Assembly: GCA_963772805.1 (NCBI GenBank)
Contig: CAVYYU010000008.1
Coordinates: forward strand, 930,001 to 994,000
Length of the DNA stretch: 64,000 nt
Direction of reading: 5' to 3'
Source of the DNA: Legionella_A sp963772805
Lineage (GTDB): Bacteria; Pseudomonadota; Gammaproteobacteria; Legionellales; Legionellaceae
The position numbers and the translations under genes are program-made. Shown here piece by piece: positions 53,552 to 63,406 of this stretch (position 1 is the first letter of the stretch; each line of letters starts with the position of its first letter). Below the pieces are notes generated by a model. The model made no database searches. It was not told where the DNA came from and was given only the letters and a program-made list of their open reading frames with translations.

Positions 53552-53734
53552 ATTACAACTCCAATACTATGTGAAGTCTAGGGTATCAAGTGGGTCAGAG
53601 TATGCGACAATTATTCTAATGATGCAAATACAACGCCTTGATCTAATTACACTGTTTCGTTTGAAAGTTTTAGCGCATTAATACCAGTATCTATACCCAT
53701 TCCACTTGAAGATACTTGTTTTTTCACGACTTAA

Positions 53735-54805
53735 TTAAAAAATCGCATGGCAATTCATGTATTCGTTAAGTTGGTCACAGGATTTTTTATGCATATTTTC
53801 GCCTCTCTCATAAGCCCAGTACCAAGCTACCGTATTTACTAATGTTTTTTCTAAACTCCATCGAGGCTCCCACTCAAGAATATTTATTGCCTTGGAGCTA
53901 TCCAATTTCAAAAGTGAAGCTTCATGTAATTTCTGGATTGGTTCAACACTATATCTCAGTTTTTTATTCCATAATTCTTGAACTTTACCTACCACCCACC
54001 CAACAGATTTTACATCTTTCTCATCAGGGCCGAAATTCCATGCCTCAGAGTAATTTTCAGGGGATAGATAAAGAGCTTCTGCAAGTTTCATATAGCCATA
54101 TAATGGTTCAAGAACATGCTGCCAAGGACGTAGGGCCTGCGGATATCGCACAGAAAATTCATCATCATTAATAAAGCTCCGTATTATGTCAGGGATAAGT
54201 CTATCTTTAGCCCAATCACCTCCACCAATAACGTTTCCTGCACGGACCGAAGCAAGGCCACATATGTATTCGCTATTTTTGTAATATGAATCACGATAAG
54301 CTGATGTAACTAATTCAGCACAGGCCTTGCTATTACTATAAGGATCATGGCCACCCAACACATCGTCCTCTCTATAGCCGCGGTGACATTCTTTATTTTC
54401 GTAACATTTATCAGAAGTAACATTGACAATAGATCTACAAGATTTATTAAATCGGGCTGCTTCTAATATATTCACTGTACCCATTACATTAGTAGAATAT
54501 GTATCAATAGGTTGCTCGTAAGATTGGCGAACTAACGATTGTGCTGCCAGATGAAAAATTATTTCAGGCTCATGCTCAACAAATACGTCTCTAAGCAAGT
54601 TAAAATCACGCACATCCCCATTAATACTAATCATATTTCTCTTAACACTTGCAAGAGTAAATAAATTAATTTCGGTTGGTGGATCCAGCGAAAAACCTAC
54701 AACATTTGCCCCTAATTGCTGTAGCCACAAAGACAACCAGCTACCTTTAAAGCCGGTATGCCCCGTTATCAATACTTTCTTGTTTCGCCAAAAGGTCAAA
54801 TCCAT
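53735..54805 (-). CDS. rfbG: CDP-glucose 4,6-dehydratase
   Basis: 356 residues from the ATG at 54805, which overlaps the rfbF stop (TGATG). NAD-binding GHTGFKGSWLSLWLQQLGANVVGFS, the SDKCYENKE stretch (Thr/Ser-Asp-Lys) and the Tyr-x3-Lys (DPYSNSKACAE) active site identify the family. It turns CDP-glucose into CDP-4-keto-6-deoxyglucose, entry to CDP-dideoxy or branched sugars. Confidence 0.94.
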   Translation of the reverse strand: MDLTFWRNKKVLITGHTGFKGSWLSLWLQQLGANVVGFSLDPPTEINLFTLASVKRNMISINGDVRDFNLLRDVFVEHEPEIIFHLAAQSLVRQSYEQPIDTYSTNVMGTVNILEAARFNKSCRSIVNVTSDKCYENKECHRGYREDDVLGGHDPYSNSKACAELVTSAYRDSYYKNSEYICGLASVRAGNVIGGGDWAKDRLIPDIIRSFINDDEFSVRYPQALRPWQHVLEPLYGYMKLAEALYLSPENYSEAWNFGPDEKDVKSVGWVVGKVQELWNKKLRYSVEPIQKLHEASLLKLDSSKAINILEWEPRWSLEKTLVNTVAWYWAYERGENMHKKSCDQLNEYMNCHAIF

Positions 54806-55572
54806 CACCAAATCTTCCAGGGTGCTTGTTCACTTTCCCATAATTGTTCAAGGTAATTTTTGTCCCTTAAAGTATCCATTGCATACCAAAAGTCCTCATG
54901 CTGATATGCGGAAAGTTGGTGATTCTGGGCCAGTTGCTCCAATGGCTCCCTCTCCCATATGGTAGAATCGTCGGTTATGTAATCGATCACTTTAGGTGAC
55001 AATACAAAAAAACCACCATTTGCCCATCCATTTCCACCATAAGGCTTTTCCTGAAAGTCAATAATTTCCTCGCCCTCAATGTTAATTGAGCCAAATCTTG
55101 CAGGCGGTTTTATCGCTGTCAATGTCGCTAGCCGATTTTTCGATTTATGAAATTGAATCAGTTTCGTGATGTTGACATTTGAAACGCCATCTCCATAAGT
55201 AAAACAAAAATCTTCTTCTCCAAGATGGTGCGCAATCCGTTTGAGACGACCGCCAGTCATTGAATTTTCACCTGTATCGACTAGAGTAATTAACCAGGGT
55301 TCAGAATAATTGTGATGAATTTCAGTGGTATTATTTTTTATGTCTATAGTCACATCAGACATGTGATAAAAATAATTAATAAAATACTCTTTGATTAAAT
55401 ATCCTTTGTAACCTAAACAAATAATAAACTCATTGATATTATGTGCGGAGTATAGTTTCATAATGTGCCAAAGAATTGGCTTTCCACCAATTTCTACCAT
55501 CGGCTTCGGTTTTAACAATGTTTCTTCACTTATACGAGTTCCCTTACCCCCGGCCGCAATAACTACTTTCAT
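54805..55572 (-). CDS. rfbF: Glucose-1-phosphate cytidylyltransferase
   Basis: 255 residues. The nucleotide-binding start AAGGKGTRISEETLLKPKPMVEIGGKPILWHIM, FCFTYGDGVSNVNI (metal Asp) and RFGSINIEGEEIIDFQEKP match RfbF. It makes CDP-glucose from CTP and glucose-1-phosphate for RfbG, directly downstream. Confidence 0.95.
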   Translation of the reverse strand: MKVVIAAGGKGTRISEETLLKPKPMVEIGGKPILWHIMKLYSAHNINEFIICLGYKGYLIKEYFINYFYHMSDVTIDIKNNTTEIHHNYSEPWLITLVDTGENSMTGGRLKRIAHHLGEEDFCFTYGDGVSNVNITKLIQFHKSKNRLATLTAIKPPARFGSINIEGEEIIDFQEKPYGGNGWANGGFFVLSPKVIDYITDDSTIWEREPLEQLAQNHQLSAYQHEDFWYAMDTLRDKNYLEQLWESEQAPWKIW

Positions 55573-55632
55573 AATGCTTTCCTCACTCCTTAGTGCTCCA
55601 GAATTATCCCACCGACATCCTTAACCCTCAAC

Positions 55633-56037
55633 TTAGCTCGAGCCACTTATGCGTAGTGAAAATATTAAATATTTACTTCCTAAAAAACTTAAAACTGACG
55701 TTACCATCACAGTAAAAAAACCAATTAAATACATATTATCAAAAACATTATTTAATCTTCTTAACAAAAAAATACTGACCAAATAAAGAACGCCATACAA
55801 TAAAACAAACTTTAGAAGTAGTGTTTTATCACTGTTCTTAAAAACCCATTTGCCTGTGGTTTTAAAACTAAATAGAACACCTATACACATAGTGAATAGC
55901 ATTGCATAAACGTAATTAAATCCAATAGTTATAAAAGCTGCAAACAACATATAACCAAATAGCGTATTTAATCCACCAACCAAAATAAAGCGGGTTACCT
56001 GGTTATTGAATTTATGAATCATTTCTATCATTTGCAT
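55633..56037 (-). CDS. GtrA-like membrane protein
   Basis: 134 residues from the ATG at 56037 with AAGG 6 bases upstream. A longer start at 56067 would overlap the previous gene by 22 bases. Four membrane helices (FILVGGLNTLFGYMLFAAFITIGFNYVYAMLFTMCIGVLFSFKTTGKWVF...) are typical of GtrA, thought to flip undecaprenyl-phosphate-linked sugars. A GtrB-like partner is found at 58564 on the other strand. Confidence 0.88.
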   Translation of the reverse strand: MQMIEMIHKFNNQVTRFILVGGLNTLFGYMLFAAFITIGFNYVYAMLFTMCIGVLFSFKTTGKWVFKNSDKTLLLKFVLLYGVLYLVSIFLLRRLNNVFDNMYLIGFFTVMVTSVLSFLGSKYLIFSLRISGSS

Positions 56038-56045
56038 GTGAGACC

Positions 56046-57182
56046 TTAGTTGTTTTTCTGTAAGCATGCATTCTTTAGCAGAAATTTATTAATCACGTGC
56101 CTTGAGAAAGCAACTTGATCCTGGAGATTATGGACACGATGATATTCATCCATAGCCGTTAATTTAGGAAGATAGATATCAATAAGTAAATTTCTTGTAA
56201 CTATATCATCTGGTGAAAGTTGATCTTTTTTCTCAAAACAATCCTGTTGTGATTGTTCCAACAGCTTTGCCGCCTGTTCACTCAAACCAATAACCGTCAA
56301 ACATTTATCAATAGATAGCGACCAATGTTGAAGTTGATTTTTCTGTTTAATTATTTCAAAAAAACGGCGCAGTACTGAAAGTAAAGGACGATCCCCATGC
56401 CATTCATTTTGAACTGTTTTTCCATTAATAACTGTTATTCCAGGCTCTTTAGAAAAATCAAGCACAGCAGCCCCCTGATTCACTGAAATTATCCTGGATC
56501 TTTTCTCAGATCTTCGTGAAAGAGAAATTGATATTCGCTTATTTTCTGTATGCATTTCAACCAAAACACTTGAGTCTTTATTGTACAAAACTGAAGATAT
56601 GTTTATCGGCTCATTTGGTAGTAAAAAATACAGCAACGACCAGCAATGTTGAAAACTATCGTGCATCAACGGTGTATAAAAATCCCCGATTTTTATTTCA
56701 CCATGTCGCGTTTCACAGAACGGATCTTGCCAAATAATATCGATAGAATGAAAATCTAATCCACTTAAGGATCTGGCAAAATCGCTTAAATAGCTAGCGT
56801 GTGTAAATTCAAAGTTTACCCCAGCAGGGATTTGTGAGCTTCTGCTCAAACAAACCAACTCCTGCGCTTCCTCCATACTAAAGCAGAATGGTTTTTCAGA
56901 AAGCACAGGAATTTTCCTGACCAGGGCTTCTTTCACATACTTAACATGCATATATGATGCTGTTGCAATAATCGCAGCCTGTGGCCGCAGACTCCACGCT
57001 TGTTCTGCATCCTGAATAATTTTAACTTTATTTACATCCAAACTATTTAACCATTCCGTATTTTCTAAATAGCCATTTTTAGTAACCCAAATTATAGATT
57101 TGATCTCAGGAAAACCCTCCAGCAAAACTCCGAGCAACACTCTTGACCATCTCCCCCCTCCGAACAGGCAAACAGTATCCAT
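56046..57182 (-). CDS. Gfo/Idh/MocA-family oxidoreductase
   Basis: 378 residues. N-terminal Rossmann domain (VCLFGGGRWSRVLLGVLL) and the family EKP motif (KIPVLSEKPFCFSMEEAQEL), followed by a C-terminal alpha/beta domain. Members oxidise or reduce sugars and nucleotide sugars with NAD(P). Between the C-methyltransferase and the CDP-glucose genes it is probably the ketoreductase or dehydrogenase finishing the branched deoxyhexose. It starts 9 bases after the methyltransferase stop. Confidence 0.85.
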   Translation of the reverse strand: MDTVCLFGGGRWSRVLLGVLLEGFPEIKSIIWVTKNGYLENTEWLNSLDVNKVKIIQDAEQAWSLRPQAAIIATASYMHVKYVKEALVRKIPVLSEKPFCFSMEEAQELVCLSRSSQIPAGVNFEFTHASYLSDFARSLSGLDFHSIDIIWQDPFCETRHGEIKIGDFYTPLMHDSFQHCWSLLYFLLPNEPINISSVLYNKDSSVLVEMHTENKRISISLSRRSEKRSRIISVNQGAAVLDFSKEPGITVINGKTVQNEWHGDRPLLSVLRRFFEIIKQKNQLQHWSLSIDKCLTVIGLSEQAAKLLEQSQQDCFEKKDQLSPDDIVTRNLLIDIYLPKLTAMDEYHRVHNLQDQVAFSRHVINKFLLKNACLQKNN

Positions 57183-57191
57183 AAAACCTTA

Positions 57192-58472
57192 TTACTCTAT
57201 AATTTTAAACTGAGGCATTGGGACCACGAATTTTGAACGCAAGCCACGATCACGCAGTTGTTTCATAATAGGTTCTGCATAATGCCATGCCAACAAGACA
57301 ACATAGTCAGGTTGCTCATCAATCAAACGCTGATTATCAACAATAGGTATATGTGTACCCGGCAGGTATTTATTTAACTTTAAAGATGTTGGTTGTTCAG
57401 CTAAATAAGGCATTAAATCAGGCCCTATTCCCGCAAAATTTAACAAAGTGCTACAGCGACCCGGGCATGAGTTGCCAGCGATACTTATACTATTTTGGTT
57501 AGCCTTCACAACAAACTCTAATAACTCATTTTTTAATAAAATAGACTTGCTGCAGAATGCTTTATAATAATCCGGATTAGTCAAGCCGACCCTTTCTTCT
57601 TTTGCAAGAAGCTCATTAACCGACGATTTTGGCGTATGGTTTTTTCCTTTAGCTACATAAACTCTAATATTGCCCCCATAACGCGAGACTTCTATCGCGT
57701 CGACTACTGTAAAATCATAATAACTAAAAAGTGTAATCAAAGATCGTAATGAGTATGTACGCAGATGTTCATGATAAATCGTGTCAAACTGCAATCGTTC
57801 CATAACAGGAATTATGTAATGATTTTCAAGGACGAAGTACCCGTCATCAGCTACCAGGATCTCCAAACCTTCAATCACATCACCCAATGTAGCCATGTGT
57901 GCAAACACATTGGTTGCCGTGACCAATTTTGCATGTCCCGCTGTTTCAACAATTTGGCTTGCAATCTGCTGATTAAACGCTGCATGAATAGTTTCAATAC
58001 CATCCTCATTGGCTATGTGGGCAATATTAGTTGGTTCGACTCCTATGACCCGCATTCCTTTTTCTTTGAAACCAGACAGCAATGTCCCATCATTTGAACC
58101 AATATCAGATACCAAACTGTCGGACGAAATATTTAAATCTTTAATCAAATCCTGTGCCATCTGATGTTGATAACTAGCAAGTTCACGGGTAACACCCGTA
58201 CGGTATGGATAATTTTGATGATAAACAACCTCGCCCTGAACAACATAGTCCAGTTGTGACAAAGTACAATTTTTGCACCAAAATTGGCGTAAAGGGTAAT
58301 ATTTTTCAGGTTCATTGAGTTGCTCTGCTGTCAACAAGCTATCACAGAGCGGTTGATTACGTAAATCAATAACCATCTCCAAATCCTCAGATCCACACAC
58401 TTGGCAATTAAGTAGAATCCCTGGTGAAATATTATGATTGGGTCTACTCTTTACTCCAGATTTCAAAAACAT
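57192..58472 (-). CDS. Nucleotide-sugar C-methyltransferase
   Basis: 426 residues from the ATG at 58472, with GGAG 5 bases upstream. N-terminal zinc-binding domain (NCQVCGS, then WCKNC), a SAM-binding domain (VSDIGSNDGTLLSGFKEKGMRVIGVEPT) and the C-terminal Methyltransf_14-like part (STLLNFAGIGPDLMPYL, LPGTHIPIVDNQRL). The architecture matches TylCIII-type sugar C-3-methyltransferases. These act on 4-keto-6-deoxy sugars, which RfbG supplies. A C-methyl branched 6-deoxyhexose is inferred. Confidence 0.9.
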   Translation of the reverse strand: MFLKSGVKSRPNHNISPGILLNCQVCGSEDLEMVIDLRNQPLCDSLLTAEQLNEPEKYYPLRQFWCKNCTLSQLDYVVQGEVVYHQNYPYRTGVTRELASYQHQMAQDLIKDLNISSDSLVSDIGSNDGTLLSGFKEKGMRVIGVEPTNIAHIANEDGIETIHAAFNQQIASQIVETAGHAKLVTATNVFAHMATLGDVIEGLEILVADDGYFVLENHYIIPVMERLQFDTIYHEHLRTYSLRSLITLFSYYDFTVVDAIEVSRYGGNIRVYVAKGKNHTPKSSVNELLAKEERVGLTNPDYYKAFCSKSILLKNELLEFVVKANQNSISIAGNSCPGRCSTLLNFAGIGPDLMPYLAEQPTSLKLNKYLPGTHIPIVDNQRLIDEQPDYVVLLAWHYAEPIMKQLRDRGLRSKFVVPMPQFKIIE

Positions 58473-58563
58473 GAAGGCTCCGTCTTGATAGTAAAAAATT
58501 GTTGGGCTAAGATACTGCAATATTTTCTAAAAAACAATAAGCTATTAGACTTAACAACATACT

Positions 58564-59553
58564 ATGGACAAAAAAAATACGAATAAAATCATGGGCAATC
58601 AGGAAGTTAAACATCTTATTTCTATAGTTATTCCTGTATTCAACGAAGAAGGCAATATAGAAAGAGCCTACGAAGCAGTCAAGAACGTTTTTGAGCAAGA
58701 ATTGGCCAATAAATATGTCTTTGAAATAATTTTTACAGACAATCATAGTGTCGACAATACCTTCGAAGAGATCCAACTAATTGCATTGAAGGATCCACGT
58801 GTGCGGGTTGCCAGATTTACAAGGAATTTTGGCTTTAACAAATCGCTGTTGTCAGGCTATAGATTAACCAACGGTGATGCAGCCATCCAATTAGACTGTG
58901 ATTTACAAGATTCTCCTTCTCTCTTCGGGACATTATTATCCTACTGGGAAATAGGGCATGATGTTGTCGTTGGTCAGCGAATTAAACGAGATGAAAACTT
59001 TTTACTTCAAAGCGCTCGCAAAATATTTTATCGTTTACTAAACTATATTTCCGAAGATAATCTAGCAATTGATGGTGGAGATTTTCGTTTAGTTGATAGA
59101 AGTATTCTGGACAAATTACACAAAGTTCATGATGCCACTCCTTATGTCAGAGGTTTAGTGTCGACTCTTGCAGCCAACCAAACAAATTTCCCCTACGAAC
59201 GACAAACACGGATACATGGTAAAAGTAAATTTCCACTCATTCGACTTTTTGGTTTAGCCATTGATGGAATAGTCAGCCATTCAATCGTGCCTTTACGCTT
59301 GGCATCTCTTACTGGTTTGTTAGTAGCTACCTTTACTTTTCTGCTAGCACTCTATTACTTAGCCGCAAAACTTTTTTTTAATGTTGACTGGCCTTCCGGC
59401 TTTGCAACTCAGGTTGTGTTAATACTATTTTCTACTGCCTTAAATGCTATTTTTTTAGGGATCATTGGTGAGTATATGGCTCGTATCTACAAACAATTAC
59501 GCTACCATCCTTTGACTATAATTGAACGTTCAATCAATATTACCAATCCGTAG
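58564..59553 (+). CDS. Polyprenyl-phosphate glycosyltransferase (GtrB/DPM1-like)
   Basis: 329 residues, GT2 fold. Start ISIVIPVFNEEGNIERAYEAV, DXD-type site QLDCDLQDSP (with the following DD-like acid), and RGLVSTLAANQTNFPYERQTRIHGKSKFPLIRLFGLAIDGIVSHS, then two membrane helices. It transfers a sugar to undecaprenyl phosphate. With the GtrA protein it could add side groups to the polysaccharide in the periplasm. First gene of a plus-strand pair, divergent from the C-methyltransferase. Confidence 0.93.
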   Translation: MDKKNTNKIMGNQEVKHLISIVIPVFNEEGNIERAYEAVKNVFEQELANKYVFEIIFTDNHSVDNTFEEIQLIALKDPRVRVARFTRNFGFNKSLLSGYRLTNGDAAIQLDCDLQDSPSLFGTLLSYWEIGHDVVVGQRIKRDENFLLQSARKIFYRLLNYISEDNLAIDGGDFRLVDRSILDKLHKVHDATPYVRGLVSTLAANQTNFPYERQTRIHGKSKFPLIRLFGLAIDGIVSHSIVPLRLASLTGLLVATFTFLLALYYLAAKLFFNVDWPSGFATQVVLILFSTALNAIFLGIIGEYMARIYKQLRYHPLTIIERSINITNP

Positions 59554-59567
59554 AATAAGGCCTGATT

Positions 59568-60302
59568 ATGACTGAGAAGCAAACAACAGAAAAGTTAGAG
59601 AACCAAGCTGAGTTTGATCTGTATAGGGATACATATTCAGATCAAATAAATCAATCGTTATCACTTTCTGGCCAGCGGCATGATTTTTTTACCAAAGTTA
59701 AGGCTGACTATCTAGGTAAGATCTTATGTAAAAATAAAATACTTACCAACGAAATCAGTGTGCTGGACGTCGGCTGCGGTCATGGCTTAATTCATCCCTA
59801 TCTACTGGAACAGCATGGTTCAAAATTAAAATTGTTTGGAGTAGATGTAGCATCTTCTGTTATCGATGTAGCCATGACTAACAATCCAAATGTTTCCTAT
59901 CAAGCATATGACGGGATATCGCTACCTTATGCTGAAAACACTTTTGATATAACATTTGCTATATGTGTTATGCATCACGTTCCACCTAAAGAATGGACCA
60001 ATTTTTTAAAAGAAATGAAAAGGGTAGTTAAGCCTAATGGCTTAGTAGTAATATTTGAACACAACCCTATAAATCCTGTTACACGTCAAATAGTCAAAAA
60101 TTGCCCTCTTGATAAAGATGCAGTATTGATTAGAAGTAAATTAATGACCAATTTGATGCATCAGTCTGGGCTAAGAATGATAAAAAGAAATTATATTCTG
60201 TTTACGCCGTTCGATAAATCTTTTTTCCGCAAACTTGATAATAAACTACGCTGGTTACCACTTGGAGCTCAATACTATACAATCTCTAGTAAACCTATGT
60301 AA
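59568..60302 (+). CDS. SAM-dependent methyltransferase, class I
   Basis: 244 residues. SAM motif I VLDVGCGHGLIHPYL, acidic loop FGVDVASSVI, motif post-I AYDGISLPYAENTFDITFAICVMHHVPPKEW, and motif NPINPVTRQIV for the C-terminal part. It may O-methylate a sugar or lipid-linked intermediate. It lies 14 bases after the GT2 gene. The substrate is not evident. Confidence 0.88.
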   Translation: MTEKQTTEKLENQAEFDLYRDTYSDQINQSLSLSGQRHDFFTKVKADYLGKILCKNKILTNEISVLDVGCGHGLIHPYLLEQHGSKLKLFGVDVASSVIDVAMTNNPNVSYQAYDGISLPYAENTFDITFAICVMHHVPPKEWTNFLKEMKRVVKPNGLVVIFEHNPINPVTRQIVKNCPLDKDAVLIRSKLMTNLMHQSGLRMIKRNYILFTPFDKSFFRKLDNKLRWLPLGAQYYTISSKPM

Positions 60303-60378
60303 AACATAGTAACGACTGAGTAGCAATAACTACGAATTTTTTCAACACCAGTTTACCACATTGATCGTGTTTGAAATT

Positions 60379-62028
60379 TCATTTCCATACTAATTTAAAT
60401 CCATTTTTTTCAAAATTGTGTTCATATGTGAGTCCAGACAATATTTCACGATGACCATCTACCTCCCAATCAGCTAAAGTTTCATTTGATTTAACTACTG
60501 CCCTTTCAGGTATTACAAGATAGAAACCATCGTCTAGTAATTTCTGTAGATAGCGAACCAATTCATTTTTGTATGGCCATGCATAATAAGGCGTAAAGTG
60601 AGCTCGTGGTATATATTTACCGTAATAGTAGTAATAGAAATCATACATATAACTGAGTACAAATATCTTTTGGCTATTATGCGTTATTAGTTTTAACTCA
60701 TCTGTATTGAATATCATACTCTCAAATTGGCTCTTCGTTATATTCTTAAACTGAAACATTTCATTTGACATCCGGTATGAGAATCGGCCTAAAAATATAC
60801 TTCCTGCTTGATAATTTACTATTGTCGTAATTCTTTCTGAATAAAAATATGTAACAATAAATATAAAAAATATAGGGAGCGCAGACAATATAATTTTTTT
60901 AAATTTAGATTGTAATGTTTTAAAATATCCCGAAGTATTTCTTCTATTTAATAGATCAAAGAATAAAAAAAGAGCAACGACTGATGAACCAGAAGTGTTA
61001 ATAATATTCGCCTCATGACTCCGCCCAAAAAAATAAAGCGAATTCCCCACCACCAAAAATATTAAAAAAATACCCGATGAAACGTAGTTAAGTGGCAATT
61101 GTTTGCGTCGTTGAATTAAGAGTGCAAAAGTCATGCAGAGTAATGCGAAAACATACCAATAAAATGATACATTAGAAACTCTTAAAAAACCGATCCCTAA
61201 AGTTTTATATAATGCAGTACCTTCGGTCTCGCTGCAATTAAACAATAAAAAATAACATAACAATCCAGGACTTATTAATACTGTATTTGGCAGAATTAAA
61301 ATAACATGTTTTTTTAATAACCCCCTTAAAGTCATCGTGTTTTTCCAAACATGATCTTTGTAATCTAGCGCTATTAAGACAATACAAACTTCCAAATAAC
61401 TTAACGTATAAAACAAGCCAAAACTATGATGAACTATATTCATTAATCCTAAGCACACCCCTAGTAATTTACTGTAAACACCCTTTTCTGCTGCGATAAT
61501 TAATAATACGAGCCATAGATCTAAACGAAGGGGGGTTAGTTGAATCGAAGCTGCCAAATCATAATTAAAGATGGCGTATATTTTTAATAAAATTAGTGAT
61601 ACTAACAATAAATATGCTAGTGGTTTTTTGAAAACACGATTAGCATAAATAAATGCAGCTGCCAGAAATAAATATATGGAAATTCTCGGAACTATCTGAA
61701 AATCGGTAAGATTCAAACCGAGCTTCATCCACCCTGCAGCAAGAATTGGCATTAATAAGTCGTATTGAAAATAAATTTCCTTTAACTTGAAATGATTAAT
61801 TAATCTATATGCAGGCGAAAATACATACGCATAATCAACAAGGCTCATATCTTGTGTTGCTACAAAACAAATAGGTATCAAAATAGCTGCAACAGCCAGA
61901 TATCTTAGTTTTTGCTGCCTCAAACACTGTACTAAAATTAAAACACATAAAAAAATAATGAGTTCAATGTAAGCGAGTACTAAATACCAACCATGAGCAA
62001 CTGACGGTATAGGTGGGTGAAAACCCAC
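60379..62028 (-). pseudogene. 3' part of a large membrane protein cut by an IS
   Basis: About 544 codons belong to the original gene, downstream of the insertion. Many membrane helices (about ten to twelve) run to around residue 400, followed by a soluble C-terminal part (SQFESMIFNTDELKLITHNSQKIFVLSYMYDFYYYYYGKYIPRA...). Loops such as DMSLVDYAYVFSPAYRLINHFKLKEIYFQYDLLMPILA recall GT-C glycosyltransferases, so a role in sugar transfer or polymer assembly is possible. Only the duplicated VGFHP codons offer a start here (GTG at 62028). The 5' part is at 63407-63788. Confidence 0.8.
62013..62028. repeat. Left copy of the 16-bp IS target duplication
   Basis: GTGGGTGAAAACCCAC, also at 63407-63422. 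It is itself a hairpin (GTGGGT-GAAA-ACCCAC) inside a coding region (codons V-G-F-H-P of the broken gene). Because of the palindrome the exact end of the IS is ambiguous. Confidence 0.9.
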
Positions 62029-63406
62029 GGGCTTTTCATGAGTATTTCTTGAGCAAATTCATGTAGAATTCATTGTTTTGATTTTAAACGGAATTTTCAT
62101 GTCAGAAGTACTTGAGTTGTTATCAACAATAAAAGACCCACGTGACCAAGAAAAAATAATTTACCCTTTGCCAACCTTATTATTTATCGCAATATGCGCA
62201 ATTTTTTGTGGTGCTGAAAGCTGGGATGATATCGTTACCTTCGCTGAGTCACGTAAAAAATGGCTCATGAACCACATTGATTTAGATAAGGGGATCCCTT
62301 GCTACAGTACATTTAGGAGAGTCTTTGCCATCATAAGCCCAACGGTTTGGAGCACCATTATTGAGGGTACATTGGGTTTAGTCATAAAAGAACGATTGCC
62401 GGAAGATCAAATTCCGATTGACGGTAAAACATTAAAGGGAACTCGTTGTGAATCGAAAGGCATCCGCGCTATTCAAATGGTCAGCGCCTGGAGCTTTGCT
62501 AATAAGCTCGTATTAGCAGATGTGGCAACGAACAGTAAGTCCAATGAAATTAAAGCAATACCCTTGCTGTTAGAACTTCTGGAGTTGGAAGGATGCACAG
62601 TATCCATTGATGCAATGGGATGCCAAACAGTCATACTCGAATCCATCATTAATAAGGGTGGTGATTTCGTGATTGGTTTAAAAAAGAATCAACCTTCTTT
62701 GTATAATGCAGTTATTTCATATTCTAAAGAGCATGGTGAAAATCAGGGGAATTTAATTGAAGATTATTTCGATGAGAGCCATGGACGACTTGTAAGACGC
62801 CGATATTTTGCGTTCCCCCTACCAGAAAATGCTAAGCCTGTTGCACTTCCTGGCATTAAAACTATTATTGCTACCGAAACCATTTCATCAGAAAAAAATA
62901 AACCAGGATCTGGTTCGGCCGAGTGGCGCTATTATGTGAGCAGCCATGATGTTGATAATATTAAACTGCCATCCTATGTTAGAAATCACTGGTCCATTGA
63001 AAGTGAATACCACTGGGAGCTTGACGTACATTTACAGGATGATGCAGACAAAAAACATGATGAAGTTGCAGCTATTAATTTTGCCAAAACAAAACGATTG
63101 TTATTGAGCTTAGTTAAATCAAAGTTACCTCCAGGAAAAAAGAAAAGTGTCCGCTCCCGACTGAAACGTGCCGGTTGGGATTTGGATTATCTGCTGACAT
63201 TACTTTTGCTTTAACCACCAACAAGAATATATGGAGAATAAATTACCCACGCTGTCTGTGTGATGGCGGAGCATGCTTTAAACCCACAAAATAAAGGTTC
63301 TTGGGTGCCAAGAATGCCATTAAGGCTAATAAAATATTGATGATGTGGCCTTGTAAGGTGGTATAGATAAAAAATCTGCCGGTCAAAATTTACTCATGAA
63401 AAGCCC
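62029..63406 (+). mobile_element. ISAs1-like insertion sequence with long target duplication
   Basis: 1378 bases. The ends share an inverted repeat, GGGCTTTTCATGAGTA at the left and its complement at the right. It is flanked by 16-bp identical sequences, longer than the 8-10 bp usual for the family. Differs from the element at 40817 in its ends and in about half of the transposase. About 190 bases of non-coding DNA follow the transposase gene inside the element. Confidence 0.9.
62099..63214 (+). CDS. ISAs1-family transposase (second type)
   Basis: 371 residues from the ATG at 62099; an upstream in-frame ATG adds seven residues. Same plan as the other ISAs1 transposase: STIKDPRDQEKIIYPLPTLLFIAICAIFCGAESWDDIVTFAE, then IPIDGKTLKGTR (first Asp), VSIDAMGCQTVILESI (second Asp) and NHWSIESEYHWELDVHLQDDADKK (Glu region). 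Uninterrupted. The element has inserted into a membrane protein gene. Confidence 0.93.
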   Translation: MSEVLELLSTIKDPRDQEKIIYPLPTLLFIAICAIFCGAESWDDIVTFAESRKKWLMNHIDLDKGIPCYSTFRRVFAIISPTVWSTIIEGTLGLVIKERLPEDQIPIDGKTLKGTRCESKGIRAIQMVSAWSFANKLVLADVATNSKSNEIKAIPLLLELLELEGCTVSIDAMGCQTVILESIINKGGDFVIGLKKNQPSLYNAVISYSKEHGENQGNLIEDYFDESHGRLVRRRYFAFPLPENAKPVALPGIKTIIATETISSEKNKPGSGSAEWRYYVSSHDVDNIKLPSYVRNHWSIESEYHWELDVHLQDDADKKHDEVAAINFAKTKRLLLSLVKSKLPPGKKKSVRSRLKRAGWDLDYLLTLLLL

